64,000 nt of DNA from Neisseria yangbaofengii (GTDB lineage: Bacteria; Pseudomonadota; Gammaproteobacteria; Burkholderiales; Neisseriaceae), in assembly GCF_014898075.1 (NCBI RefSeq), contig NZ_CP062976.1:682001-746000 (forward strand), read 5' to 3'. The notes under the pieces are model-generated. The model saw only the letters and a list, made by a program, of their open reading frames with translations, had not been told where the DNA came from and ran no database searches. The position numbers and the translations under genes were made by a program. Shown piece by piece: positions 28,867-37,825 of the stretch (the first letter of the stretch is position 1; each line of letters opens with the position of its first letter).

Positions 28867-29820
28867 TTAAGCCAACTGTTTTTCCAGTCCGCCCAATACT
28901 TTGTAGCATTCAATCACGCTTTCGACGCCGGAATTCGGCTGGCGGCCTTCGCGGATGGCGGCGAAGAATTCGCGGTCCTGCAGCTCGATGCCGTTCATCG
29001 ATACGGCAACATTGCTCACGTCAACCGGCTCTTCTTTACCGTTTACCAAATCGTCGTAGCGGGCGATGTAGGTGCCGTTGTCGCAGATGTAGCGGAAGAA
29101 TGTGCCCAATGGGCCGTCGTTGTTGAACGATAGCGACAAGGTACAAATTGCGCCGTTTTCGGCTTGCAGTTGAATCGACATGTCCATGGCGATGCCCAGT
29201 TCAGGGTGTTTCGGACCTTGGATGGCGTTGGCTTTCACCACTTTGCTGCCGGTTTGGTATTGGAACAGGTCAACGGTGTGCGCAGCGTGGTGCCACAGCA
29301 GGTGGTCTGTCCATGAGCGGGCTTCGCCTTTGGCGTTGGTGTTGGTGCGGCGGAAGAAGTAGGTTTGCACGTCCATTTGCTGGATGTTCAATTCGCCGGC
29401 TTGAATTTTGTTGTGCACCCATTGGTGGCTTGGGTTGAAACGGCGGGTGTGGCCGACCATGGCAACCAAGCCGGTTTCTTTTTGCACGCGCAACACTTCT
29501 TCAGCGTCCGCCCAAGAATCGGCCAACGGGATTTCCACTTGGACGTGTTTGCCCGCGCGCAGACATTGCAGCGTTTGTTCGGCGTGCAATTGGGTCGGGG
29601 TGCACAAAATCACGGCATCGACTTCAGGCATGGCCAAGGCATCGGCCAATTCGGTGGTGGCAAAACCGATGCCGTATTTTTCGGCTACGGCTTTGGTTTT
29701 TTCCAAATCACGGCTGATGAGCGCTACGACTTCGACATCGGGAATGTTTTTGATGCCGTCAAGGTGTTTTTCGCCGAATGCACCGGCACCGGCCAGCGCG
29801 ACTTTGATGGTTTGTGCCAT
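28867..29820 (-). CDS. ligC: 4-carboxy-2-hydroxymuconate-6-semialdehyde dehydrogenase
   Basis: 317 residues of the Gfo/Idh/MocA family. The N-terminus VALAGAGAFGEKHLDGIKN is the LigC-type Rossmann motif; ILCTPTQLHAEQT and GKHVQVEIPLADS follow, and the substrate domain has GHTRRFNPSHQW. LigC oxidises the ring-cleavage product of protocatechuate, in its hemiacetal form, to 2-pyrone-4,6-dicarboxylate with NADP+. It is the last gene of the ligJ-K-pobA-ligI-A-B-C block, 71 nt after ligB with a DUS hairpin between. Context makes this firm. Confidence 0.9.
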   Translation of the reverse strand: MAQTIKVALAGAGAFGEKHLDGIKNIPDVEVVALISRDLEKTKAVAEKYGIGFATTELADALAMPEVDAVILCTPTQLHAEQTLQCLRAGKHVQVEIPLADSWADAEEVLRVQKETGLVAMVGHTRRFNPSHQWVHNKIQAGELNIQQMDVQTYFFRRTNTNAKGEARSWTDHLLWHHAAHTVDLFQYQTGSKVVKANAIQGPKHPELGIAMDMSIQLQAENGAICTLSLSFNNDGPLGTFFRYICDNGTYIARYDDLVNGKEEPVDVSNVAVSMNGIELQDREFFAAIREGRQPNSGVESVIECYKVLGGLEKQLA

Positions 29821-29853
29821 AATCTATCCTTACTTTTTAGAAAATGAGTGGGG

Positions 29854-29882
29854 AAGGCCGTCTGAAAGATTCAGACGGCCTT
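29854..29882. repeat. DUS inverted pair between ligB and ligC
   Basis: Tight hairpin with a 5-nt loop in the 71-nt gap. It may partially attenuate ligC. Confidence 0.65.
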
Positions 29883-29891
29883 GTCATGATA

Positions 29892-30746
29892 TTACTTCTT
29901 AGGTGCTTCCAAAATCAGGTGGCCGACAGCGGTATTCGAGGCCGGAACATGATAGAAGCGGTGTTTCACGATTGGCTCTTCGCCTTCGTCGCACATGGCG
30001 GCGCGGGCAATCAGCCACATCACTAATTCAATGCCTTCCGAACCGGCTTCACGCACATATTCGACATGCGGTTTTTTCGCCAATTCTTTCGGGTCGGCAA
30101 TCAGATCGTCTAAGAACCGGTTGTCCCATTCTTTATTGATCAAGCCGGCGCGCGGGCCTTGCAGTTGGTGGCTCATGCCGCCGGTGCCCCAGATGTGGAC
30201 GTTTAAATCTTCGTCGTAGCTTTCGACGGCTTTTTTGACGGCTTTGCCCAAATCGTAGCAGCGTTGGCCGCTCGGTACCGGATATTGCACCACATTCACA
30301 TGCAGCGGAATCACTTTCACCGGCCATTTTTCCATATCGCCGAACATCACGGTCAGCGGCACGGTCAGGCCGTGGTCGACTTCCATTTCGTAGCACAAAG
30401 TCAAATCGAAACCTTGCTCGATTACCGAGTGCGCCAAGTGCGAAGCAAAATTTTGATCGCCCGGCACATTCGGCACAGGGCGGCGGCCCCAGCCTTCGTC
30501 GGCGGGTTGGAATTCTTCGTTCATGCCCAAGGCGAAGGTCGGAATCAGGTCGAAACCGAAATTGTTGGTGTGGTCGTTATACACCAAAATAATCACGTCG
30601 GGATTATTTTCTTTTTGCCATTCTTTGCTGTATTCGTAGCCGGCGAATACCGGTTTCCAGTAGTCTTCGCCGGTTTTTTTCAAATCCCAAGCCACACCGA
30701 CAGCCGGAATGTGGGAAGTGTAAACGCTTGCGGTAATTTTAGCCAT
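29892..30746 (-). CDS. ligB: Protocatechuate 4,5-dioxygenase, beta (catalytic) subunit
   Basis: 284 residues of the LigB class III extradiol dioxygenase family. TASVYTSHIPAVGVAWD at the N-terminus contains the first iron-ligand His. VYNDHTNNFGFD contains another conserved His, and HIWGTGGMSHQLQGPRAG and EGIELVMWLIARAAM are later landmarks. It opens the ring between C4 and C5 using Fe(II). The alpha subunit gene ligA lies 20 nt upstream, so the two are made together. Confidence 0.95.
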   Translation of the reverse strand: MAKITASVYTSHIPAVGVAWDLKKTGEDYWKPVFAGYEYSKEWQKENNPDVIILVYNDHTNNFGFDLIPTFALGMNEEFQPADEGWGRRPVPNVPGDQNFASHLAHSVIEQGFDLTLCYEMEVDHGLTVPLTVMFGDMEKWPVKVIPLHVNVVQYPVPSGQRCYDLGKAVKKAVESYDEDLNVHIWGTGGMSHQLQGPRAGLINKEWDNRFLDDLIADPKELAKKPHVEYVREAGSEGIELVMWLIARAAMCDEGEEPIVKHRFYHVPASNTAVGHLILEAPKK

Positions 30747-30766
30747 GCGGGTCTCTCCGGTTGGGG

Positions 30767-31162
30767 TTATTGGTTTTCTTGTTCGTGTAAGTAGCGGTTG
30801 CCTTCGATGCTGCGGCCGCCGTTGATCATCATGTTGCGGTATTCTTCTTCGCTCATGCCGGTCATGCTGCCGGCCATTTGCTGGAAGGTCAGGCCGTCGG
30901 TGGCGCCGATTTTGGCCAACACGTAAATATTGCCGCCCAATTCCATGCAGCGGTTCAAATCACGCGCCATCACGGCTTGCTTTTGCTCTTCGCTCATCGG
31001 CCATTCGTCGAGATAGGCGCGTTCGTCGGCTTTGAAACGCTCGCGGTTGGCGGCAGAACGCAGCGACATGCAGAATTGGTTGAGGTGATATCCCTTGCCG
31101 GCCTGTTCCGAATCGAAAATGAGGGTGCCGGGAATGTCTTTGTAAGGCTTGTCCAATGCCAT
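30767..31162 (-). CDS. ligA: Protocatechuate 4,5-dioxygenase, alpha subunit
   Basis: 131 residues from the ATG at 31162 (MALDKPYKDIPGTLIFDS), preceded by AAAGGAGACC. A reading from 31384 adds residues without family match. The helical LigA fold shows GYHLNQFCMSL, DEWPMSEEQKQAVMARD, LGGNIYVLAKIGATDGL and QMAGSMTGM. LigA caps the LigB active site. The 106 nt before it carry a DUS. Confidence 0.94.
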   Translation of the reverse strand: MALDKPYKDIPGTLIFDSEQAGKGYHLNQFCMSLRSAANRERFKADERAYLDEWPMSEEQKQAVMARDLNRCMELGGNIYVLAKIGATDGLTFQQMAGSMTGMSEEEYRNMMINGGRSIEGNRYLHEQENQ

Positions 31163-31268
31163 GATATGGTCTCCTTTGTGAAATGTTTCAGACGGCCTGC
31201 CGATATTCTTGTGTTTTTGAATATAACGCGTCCGCTTGGCGGGTGTAACAAGAGGCCGTCTGAAGAGA

Positions 31269-32192
31269 TTAAGCTTGATATTCTTCCGGCCAGTATAAAC
31301 GCATCGGATTATCGACCAACAGTTTTTGGCGTTCGACTTCGGTCGGAGCGATTTGTGCAACCCAATCAACCAGCAAACCGTCATCCGGCATGTGGTCTTT
31401 TAAGTTCGGGTGCGGCCAGTCGGTGCCGAACAAGACGCGGTCGGGGAATTCCTGCATCAGGCGGCGGGCAAACGGTACAACGTCGGTGTAGGCGTTTTGT
31501 TCGCCGTCGAGTGCTTTCGGGCCGGTGTTACTCAGGCGTTCCGGGCAAGACAGTTTGCTCCAGAAATTCCCGTTTTCGCGCATGAGTTTGACAAACAATT
31601 CAAAATCGCCGCCGTGGGCAGGTTGGGCAACGTCAGGGCGGCCCATGTGGTCAACGACCACGGTAGTCGGCAGCGACGTGAAGAAATCGTAGTATTCGGC
31701 CAAATCGGCGGCTTCAAAATAAATCACGATGTGCCAGCCCAAAGGTGCGATTTTGCCGGCAATGGCGCGCAAGGCTTCTACCGGTGCGGTATCGACCAAG
31801 CGTTTCACAAAGTTGAAGCGCACGCCGCGCACACCGGCTGCATGTAAGCGTCGCAATTCTTCTTCCGTCACATCGGCTTTCACCGTGGCTACGCCGCGGG
31901 CTTTGTTACCGGCGGTTTCGAGTGCATCCACTAAGGCGCGGTTGTCGGTGCCGTGGCAGGTGGCCTGCACAATCACGTTTCGCTCAAAGCCGAGCAAATC
32001 GCGCAAGGCAAACAATTTTTCTTTGCCGGCATCGCAAGGAGTGTATTTGCGCTCGGGGGCGTAGGGAAATTTGTCGCCGGGGCCGAACACGTGGCAGTGG
32101 GCATCGACTGCACCTTGCGGCAATTGCAGTTTGGGCTTGGACGGATTAGGGTAAAAATCCAACCAGCCCGGTGTTTTTTCAAATGTGCTCAT
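31269..32192 (-). CDS. ligI: 2-pyrone-4,6-dicarboxylate hydrolase
   Basis: 307 residues, amidohydrolase superfamily (COG3618 branch). AVDAHCHVFGPGDKFPYAPE near residue 30 has the HxH-type residues. IVIYFEAADL, TTVVVDHMGRPDV and RVLFGTDWPHPNL (Asp/His) follow. LigI opens the pyrone ring to 4-oxalomesaconate without requiring a divalent metal. It lies between pobA (50 nt) and ligA. Confidence 0.93.
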   Translation of the reverse strand: MSTFEKTPGWLDFYPNPSKPKLQLPQGAVDAHCHVFGPGDKFPYAPERKYTPCDAGKEKLFALRDLLGFERNVIVQATCHGTDNRALVDALETAGNKARGVATVKADVTEEELRRLHAAGVRGVRFNFVKRLVDTAPVEALRAIAGKIAPLGWHIVIYFEAADLAEYYDFFTSLPTTVVVDHMGRPDVAQPAHGGDFELFVKLMRENGNFWSKLSCPERLSNTGPKALDGEQNAYTDVVPFARRLMQEFPDRVLFGTDWPHPNLKDHMPDDGLLVDWVAQIAPTEVERQKLLVDNPMRLYWPEEYQA

Positions 32193-32208
32193 GAAGTTCT
32201 CCTAAATG

Positions 32209-32234
32209 AGGCTGTCTGAAAATTTCAGACGGCG
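32209..32234. repeat. Imperfect DUS inverted pair between pobA and ligI
   Basis: GAGGCTGTCTGAA facing TTCAGACGGC, with only a 2-nt loop region. Weak hairpin within the operon. Confidence 0.5.
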
Positions 32235-32242
32235 TTTTTCTT

Positions 32243-33421
<1,179 letters not shown>

Positions 33422-33533
33422 CTAATCTTGATTCAGTCGCTAAATCTCAATGTATGTTCAGACGGCCTTAGGAAAGGTTGCGTACTTTGGCCGCTTTTTT
33501 ATATTTGATATGAAAATGCAGGTGTGCCGGTGT

Positions 33534-33567
33534 TTCAGACGGCCTGTTTTTATTCAGGCCGTCTGAA
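33534..33567. repeat. Outward DUS pair between ligK and pobA
   Basis: TTCAGACGGCCTG facing CAGGCCGTCTGAA with a 9-nt loop; a 13-bp stem in the 167-nt gap. It could reduce read-through into pobA. Confidence 0.7.
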
Positions 33568-33579
33568 TGCGTTGGCGGC

Positions 33580-34278
33580 TTAGTCGATATACTTCAAACC
33601 GGCTTTTTCCAAGCCTTCGCGCATTTTGTAGTAATCCAAGCCTAAGATGCCGTTGGCGAAGATTTGGCGTTTGTCGTCTTCATTGGCTTCGCGTTTTTCT
33701 GCGGCATCGGCAATTTCCATTGCGCGCCCGGCCGGAACCACAACCACGCCGTCGATGTCGGCCACAATCACGTCGCCCGGGTTTACCAAGGCACCGGCGC
33801 ACACGACCGGCACGTTTACCGAACCCAAAGTGGCTTTGATTGTGCCTTTGGCGTGGATGGCTTTGGAAAATACCGGAAATTCCATTTCGGTCAAATCCGC
33901 CACGTCGCGCACGCCGCCGTCGATAATCAAACCTTTGCAGCCTTGTGCTTTGAATGAAGTGGCCAGCAGGTCGCCGAAAAAGCCGTCGGCATTGTCGGAA
34001 GTACAGGCGGCAACGGCGACATCACCCGGTTGCAATTGTTCGGCGGCAACGTGCATCATCCAGTTGTCGCCCGGTTGCAGCAAAATGGTTACGGCGGTAC
34101 CGCAGATTTTCGCGCTCGGATAAATCGGGCGCATGTAAGGTTTCATCAGGCCGATGCGGCCCATGGCTTCGTGAATGGTGGCGCTGCCGAAGCGCGACAG
34201 TTTTTCCACGGTGGCGGGTTCGGCTCGTTTGATGTTGCGTTTCACCACGCCCAATTGGTTCAGATATACGTCGGTCAT
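33580..34278 (-). CDS. ligK: 4-carboxy-4-hydroxy-2-oxoadipate aldolase / oxaloacetate decarboxylase
   Basis: 232 residues of the HMG/CHA aldolase (RraA-like) family. [20 protein letters not shown] at about residues 29-48, [10 protein letters not shown] (with the Asp/Arg of the metal site) and [20 protein letters not shown] are diagnostic. It cleaves the last pathway intermediate into pyruvate and oxaloacetate, using a divalent metal. Only 2 nt separate it from ligJ upstream, so translation is likely coupled. Confidence 0.94.
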   Translation of the reverse strand: MTDVYLNQLGVVKRNIKRAEPATVEKLSRFGSATIHEAMGRIGLMKPYMRPIYPSAKICGTAVTILLQPGDNWMMHVAAEQLQPGDVAVAACTSDNADGFFGDLLATSFKAQGCKGLIIDGGVRDVADLTEMEFPVFSKAIHAKGTIKATLGSVNVPVVCAGALVNPGDVIVADIDGVVVVPAGRAMEIADAAEKREANEDDKRQIFANGILGLDYYKMREGLEKAGLKYID

Positions 34279-34280
34279 GT

Positions 34281-35312
34281 TTACAGTCCTTTCGCTTTCA
34301 GGCGGGCATCCAAGCGCGGGAACACGCGGCGCGCGTTGCCTTCGTAAATTTGGTGTTTGTCGTCGTTGGAAATATTGGCCGCTTCGATGTAGCGTTTGGT
34401 GTCGTCGAAGTAGAAGCCGGTGCGCGGATCGATGTCGCGTACGGCGCCAATCATTTCGGATGCAAACAAGATGTTTTTGTTCGGCACCACGTCCAACAGT
34501 AAATCGATGCCCGGCTGGTGGTACACGCAGGTGTCGAAGAAGATGTTGTTCAACAAATGCTCTTCCAATTCCGGTTTTTTCAATACCATCGCCAAGCCGC
34601 GGAAGCGGCCCCAGTGGTAAGGCACCGCACCGCCGCCGTGCGGAATCAAGAAGCGCAGGGTCGGGAAGTCTTTAAACAAATCGCCTTGCAGCAATTGCAT
34701 GAATGCGGTGGTGTCGGCATTCAGGTAATGCGCACCGGTGGTGTGGAAACAGTTGTTGCATGAAGTGGAAACGTGAATCATGGCCGGAATGTCGTATTCG
34801 ACCATTTTTTCATAAATCGGATACCAGTATTTGTCGGTCAGCGGCGGGGAAGTCCAATGGCCGCCCGATGGATCGGGATTCAGGTTGATGCCGACGTTGC
34901 CGAATTCATTGACGCATCGTTCCAATTCGGCGATACAGGTTTCAATCGGCACGCCCGGGCTTTGCGGCAACATCGCTACCGGCACGAAATTGTCGGGGAA
35001 GAGTTGCGATACGCGGTAGCACAATTCGTTACAAATCGCGGCCCAAACGGACGACACTTCAAAATCGCCGATGTGGTGTGCCATAAAGCTGGCGCGCGGT
35101 GAGAACAGGGTCATGCCGGCACCGCGCTCTTTCATCAGGCGCAATTGGTTTTTCTCGATGGTTTCGCGCAATTCGTCGTCGCTGATTTTCAATTCGCCGG
35201 CTTTCGGCATTTGCGAAGGGTTGCCGATGGCGGCGATTTGTTTGTTGCGCCATGCTTCGAGCGAAGGCGGGGCGGTGGTGTAATGGCCGTGGCAGTCGAT
35301 AATCAGGCTCAT
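34281..35312 (-). CDS. ligJ: 4-oxalomesaconate hydratase
   Basis: 343 residues from the ATG at 35312 ([15 protein letters not shown]). The amidohydrolase-type fold has the HxH metal motif in DCHGHY, then [36 protein letters not shown] and [20 protein letters not shown]. It hydrates 4-oxalomesaconate (enol form) to 4-carboxy-4-hydroxy-2-oxoadipate. It is the first gene of the lig block; the promoter region with an inverted repeat lies at 35313-35400. The tautomerase it works with, galD, is 16 kb away. Confidence 0.93.
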   Translation of the reverse strand: MSLIIDCHGHYTTAPPSLEAWRNKQIAAIGNPSQMPKAGELKISDDELRETIEKNQLRLMKERGAGMTLFSPRASFMAHHIGDFEVSSVWAAICNELCYRVSQLFPDNFVPVAMLPQSPGVPIETCIAELERCVNEFGNVGINLNPDPSGGHWTSPPLTDKYWYPIYEKMVEYDIPAMIHVSTSCNNCFHTTGAHYLNADTTAFMQLLQGDLFKDFPTLRFLIPHGGGAVPYHWGRFRGLAMVLKKPELEEHLLNNIFFDTCVYHQPGIDLLLDVVPNKNILFASEMIGAVRDIDPRTGFYFDDTKRYIEAANISNDDKHQIYEGNARRVFPRLDARLKAKGL

Positions 35313-35367
35313 GGGTGGGCTCCTTGATGATTTTTTATGGGGTAAACAGGTCGTCTGGGTTAAACAC

Positions 35368-35398
35368 AAGTTATTTGCCTCTTAAGGTAGGATAACTT
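35368..35398. promoter_or_regulatory. Candidate operator upstream of ligJ
   Basis: Perfect 7-bp inverted arms AAGTTAT and ATAACTT separated by 17 nt, about 55 nt before the ligJ start. The spacer holds CCTCTTA, which also occurs in a similar arrangement at 37629-37655 before the MFS gene. The form suits a LysR- or IclR-type regulator. The regulator identity is inferred. Confidence 0.45.
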
Positions 35399-35572
35399 GG
35401 GTTAAATTTAAGCCAAATGAGATAAATATTTAATAAAAACAAAATCTTATTCTATTGAAAATTTATCTAAATAGAACTTTTTTTCTTTTTCATTATCCCC
35501 TGTTGTGGAATTAAGATTAGTTTTTTCAAATTCCTTTTCCTTTTCAATTCTTTTTCATTAAGGAGAATCACA

Positions 35573-35842
35573 ATGAAAGTTTTAACTGACCAAGATTTAG
35601 AAAATATCCAAGGTGGATTCGGTCCTATCGGTGCCGTCGTAAGTGCTGCTGGCGGAGCAGCCGGCTACTTGGTAGAACAGCAGAGCAGTGGGAGCAAATT
35701 TTCACCTACCGCGCTAGGGACTTATGTATTGGGCGGCGCGGTTGCGGGCGGAACCGCAGGCCCCTTGGGGGTTATTTGGGGGTTTAACGGTGCATTGGCC
35801 GGAGGCAGTGTACGCGGAGTTGCTGCATGTCAAGGCCGGTAA
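35573..35842 (+). CDS. Putative class II bacteriocin precursor with double-glycine leader
   Basis: 89 residues. The leader MKVLTDQDLENIQGG matches the double-glycine pattern (L at -12, D at -8, L at -7, I at -4, GG at -2/-1). The mature part would be 74 residues, rich in Gly and Ala with repeated small-residue motifs (VVSAAGGAAGYLV, VLGGAVAGGTAG), like membrane-active class IIb or Blp-type bacteriocins; one Cys near the end. A strong ribosome site (AAGGAG) precedes ATG in an AT-rich upstream region. No peptidase-containing ABC exporter is in the window, so export would rely on one elsewhere. Confidence 0.75.
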   Translation: MKVLTDQDLENIQGGFGPIGAVVSAAGGAAGYLVEQQSSGSKFSPTALGTYVLGGAVAGGTAGPLGVIWGFNGALAGGSVRGVAACQGR

Positions 35843-36093
35843 TGTATAGTTCTATTAAAATCAAGGCATTGCTGAATATCTTATTAATAGCAGGATGGCT
35901 GGTTTTACAGTACTTTAATAGTAAAATCAACAAGGCGGCCTCAGGGGATCTGATTCTGTTGTTCGCAACCATTGCACTTTGGTTTGCAAAGAATCCCCAA
36001 ACAAGTAAGCAGAAAACTTTTCTCATACTGGCTTATTGCTCTGCGTTTATCTGTTATCTCCTAATCTATTTAGCAGGACGATACGGCATATAA
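35842..36093 (+). CDS. Small membrane protein, candidate immunity protein
   Basis: 83 residues from the ATG at 35842, which overlaps the bacteriocin stop (TAATG); a start at 35827 is also possible. Three hydrophobic segments are seen: ALLNILLIAGWLVLQYF, DLILLFATIALWFA and FLILAYCSAFICYLLIYLAG. Size, topology and translational coupling fit an immunity protein for the bacteriocin just upstream. There is no recognised family. Confidence 0.6.
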   Translation: MYSSIKIKALLNILLIAGWLVLQYFNSKINKAASGDLILLFATIALWFAKNPQTSKQKTFLILAYCSAFICYLLIYLAGRYGI

Positions 36094-36146
36094 ATCCCAT
36101 TCATAACCGACGGTGGAACGAAAGTTCCGCAAAAATATTGCAACTG

Positions 36147-36186
36147 TTTTCAGACGGCCTGAAGGTTGGTAAAGGCCGTCTGAAAA
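36147..36186. terminator. Outward DUS pair, terminator between convergent genes
   Basis: A 14-bp stem, TTTTCAGACGGCCT with its complement, between the candidate immunity gene and the minus-strand MFS gene. Confidence 0.75.
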
Positions 36187-36190
36187 CGGT

Positions 36191-37534
36191 TTAACTGCTG
36201 CCGTAGATTTTCTGCTTCATTAGCAGACATACGGTCATAATTAATGAGGGAATGGCGAGAATCATGAAAATACTTACAAAATCCAGTTTCCAAGCAATCA
36301 GCTGGCCGGTGAGGAAAGTGCCGGCAATCGCACCGAAGCGGCCGATACCCAACATCCAAGATACGCCGGTAGCGCGGCATTCGGTCGGATAGAATTTGGC
36401 AGCCAATGCAGGCAGGGAGGTTTGCGCAGTGTTTTGCATCACGCCGGCGAATAACACCACCGCAATCAGCATACCCAAGCCCTGTCCCAGCGACCAGCCG
36501 ATACAGGCCACGGATACCGCGGTCAAGAAAGACAGGAATGCAATCAATCGGTTGCCGTTGAAGCGGTCCATCAAGTAGCCGCTGGCAATCGCGCCCAAGC
36601 CGCCCAAGGCAAACAGACCGGAAATACGCGGGCCCAGTTCGGGCGGCATATCCGCTTCTTTAAACAATACCGGCATCCAGTTGATCATGGCGTAGAAAAT
36701 AATCAGGCCGCTGAAGTAAGAGAGCCACAGCAAAATCGAACCGGCGCGGAAGTGGCCGCCCAACACCATCGCCATCGGGTTACCGGTTTTCTGTCCGGCA
36801 TTTTTTTCAGGCAATACAAACACGGCATTGCTCAAATCGGCTTTCGGATTAATGCGTTGCAGGATTTTGCGCACCTTCTCGGCAGGTTGCTTTTTAGACA
36901 CCAAAAACGAAGCCGAACGCGGCATGATGAAAATCATCAATACGCCCAAAATCAAAGGCAGTAAACCGCACCACAGCATCGCCGTGCGCCATCCGTATTC
37001 CGGAATGATAAACGAAGCAAAGAAACCGCCCGCAGCCGCCCCCACCGGGAAGCCGCAATACATGGTATTGAGGATTAACGAGCGGTTGTGATCAGGGCAG
37101 TATTCAGACAGCATCGCCACCGCATTGGGCATTGCCGCGCCCAGACCCAGGCCGGTAATGAAGCGCAAAATGGTCATCTGCGTCAAATCTTGGGCAAAAG
37201 CCGAGGCCACGCAGAAGCCGGAAAAAATCAAAACAAAAACAGTAAGGACGATTTTACGGCCGAATTTATCGGCCATGGGGCCGGAAGTCATTGCGCCGAT
37301 GGCCAAGCCGAACAGTGCCGCGCTCAATACCGGTGCCAACCGGCTTTTTTCAATGTCCCATTCTTCCAAAAGGCTCGGTGCGACATAGCCGATGGCCGCC
37401 GTGTCCATGCCGTCAAAAAAGGCAATCAGCAGGCAGATGATAAAAATCATCCATTGATAACCGGAAAATTTATTTTCATTTAAGAAGTTTTGCACATTAA
37501 CCGTGCGGCCGGTGGTTTCCATGAGTTTCTCCAA
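36191..37534 (-). CDS. MFS transporter, aromatic acid:H+ symporter (AAHS) type
   Basis: 447 residues, 12 hydrophobic segments. The AAHS signature in helix 1 is seen as FFDGMDTAAIGYVAPSLLEE, with the loop 2-3 MFS motif GPMADKFGRKIVL. This family (PcaK, BenK, ShiA-like) imports aromatic or hydroaromatic acids. It is divergent from the FAD oxidoreductase at 37826 and near the lig block. Likely substrate is 4-hydroxybenzoate, protocatechuate, quinate or a related acid. Confidence 0.9.
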   Translation of the reverse strand: MEKLMETTGRTVNVQNFLNENKFSGYQWMIFIICLLIAFFDGMDTAAIGYVAPSLLEEWDIEKSRLAPVLSAALFGLAIGAMTSGPMADKFGRKIVLTVFVLIFSGFCVASAFAQDLTQMTILRFITGLGLGAAMPNAVAMLSEYCPDHNRSLILNTMYCGFPVGAAAGGFFASFIIPEYGWRTAMLWCGLLPLILGVLMIFIMPRSASFLVSKKQPAEKVRKILQRINPKADLSNAVFVLPEKNAGQKTGNPMAMVLGGHFRAGSILLWLSYFSGLIIFYAMINWMPVLFKEADMPPELGPRISGLFALGGLGAIASGYLMDRFNGNRLIAFLSFLTAVSVACIGWSLGQGLGMLIAVVLFAGVMQNTAQTSLPALAAKFYPTECRATGVSWMLGIGRFGAIAGTFLTGQLIAWKLDFVSIFMILAIPSLIMTVCLLMKQKIYGSS

Positions 37535-37628
37535 ATGGTATTGAGTTACCTTGTAATCATTAGAAACCTAATGATTTATAGGTATGTTTTTGTAATTCCA
37601 TTATTATAGATAAAGCTGTTAAGTTAAA

Positions 37629-37655
37629 GTGTGTAACCTTTCTAAGAGGTATAAC
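37629..37655. promoter_or_regulatory. Candidate operator between MFS and FAD oxidoreductase genes
   Basis: Read on the complement: GTTATACCTCTTAGAAAGG followed by TTACAC. It shares GTTAT, CCTCTTA and GG in the same order with the candidate ligJ operator at 35368-35398. It lies about 95 nt before the MFS start and about 170 nt before the oxidoreductase start. Confidence 0.35.
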
Positions 37656-37825
37656 AAAAATGTATAACTAAAAGGCCGTCTGAAAGTAAATCCGCTATTT
37701 CAAAGCAGTGTTTATAGCAAAAATGGATAGATAAAACATAAGAGCTATAATCAAAATGATATGGTTTATATGAATGAATTCACTAAAATAGCAGTATGTT
37801 ACACATGATTACAGAGGTGGAAACC

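Noticed and set aside
31163-31384. N-terminal extension of ligA
   Set aside because: It runs through a DUS and into ligI coding sequence; the family N-terminus begins at 31162.
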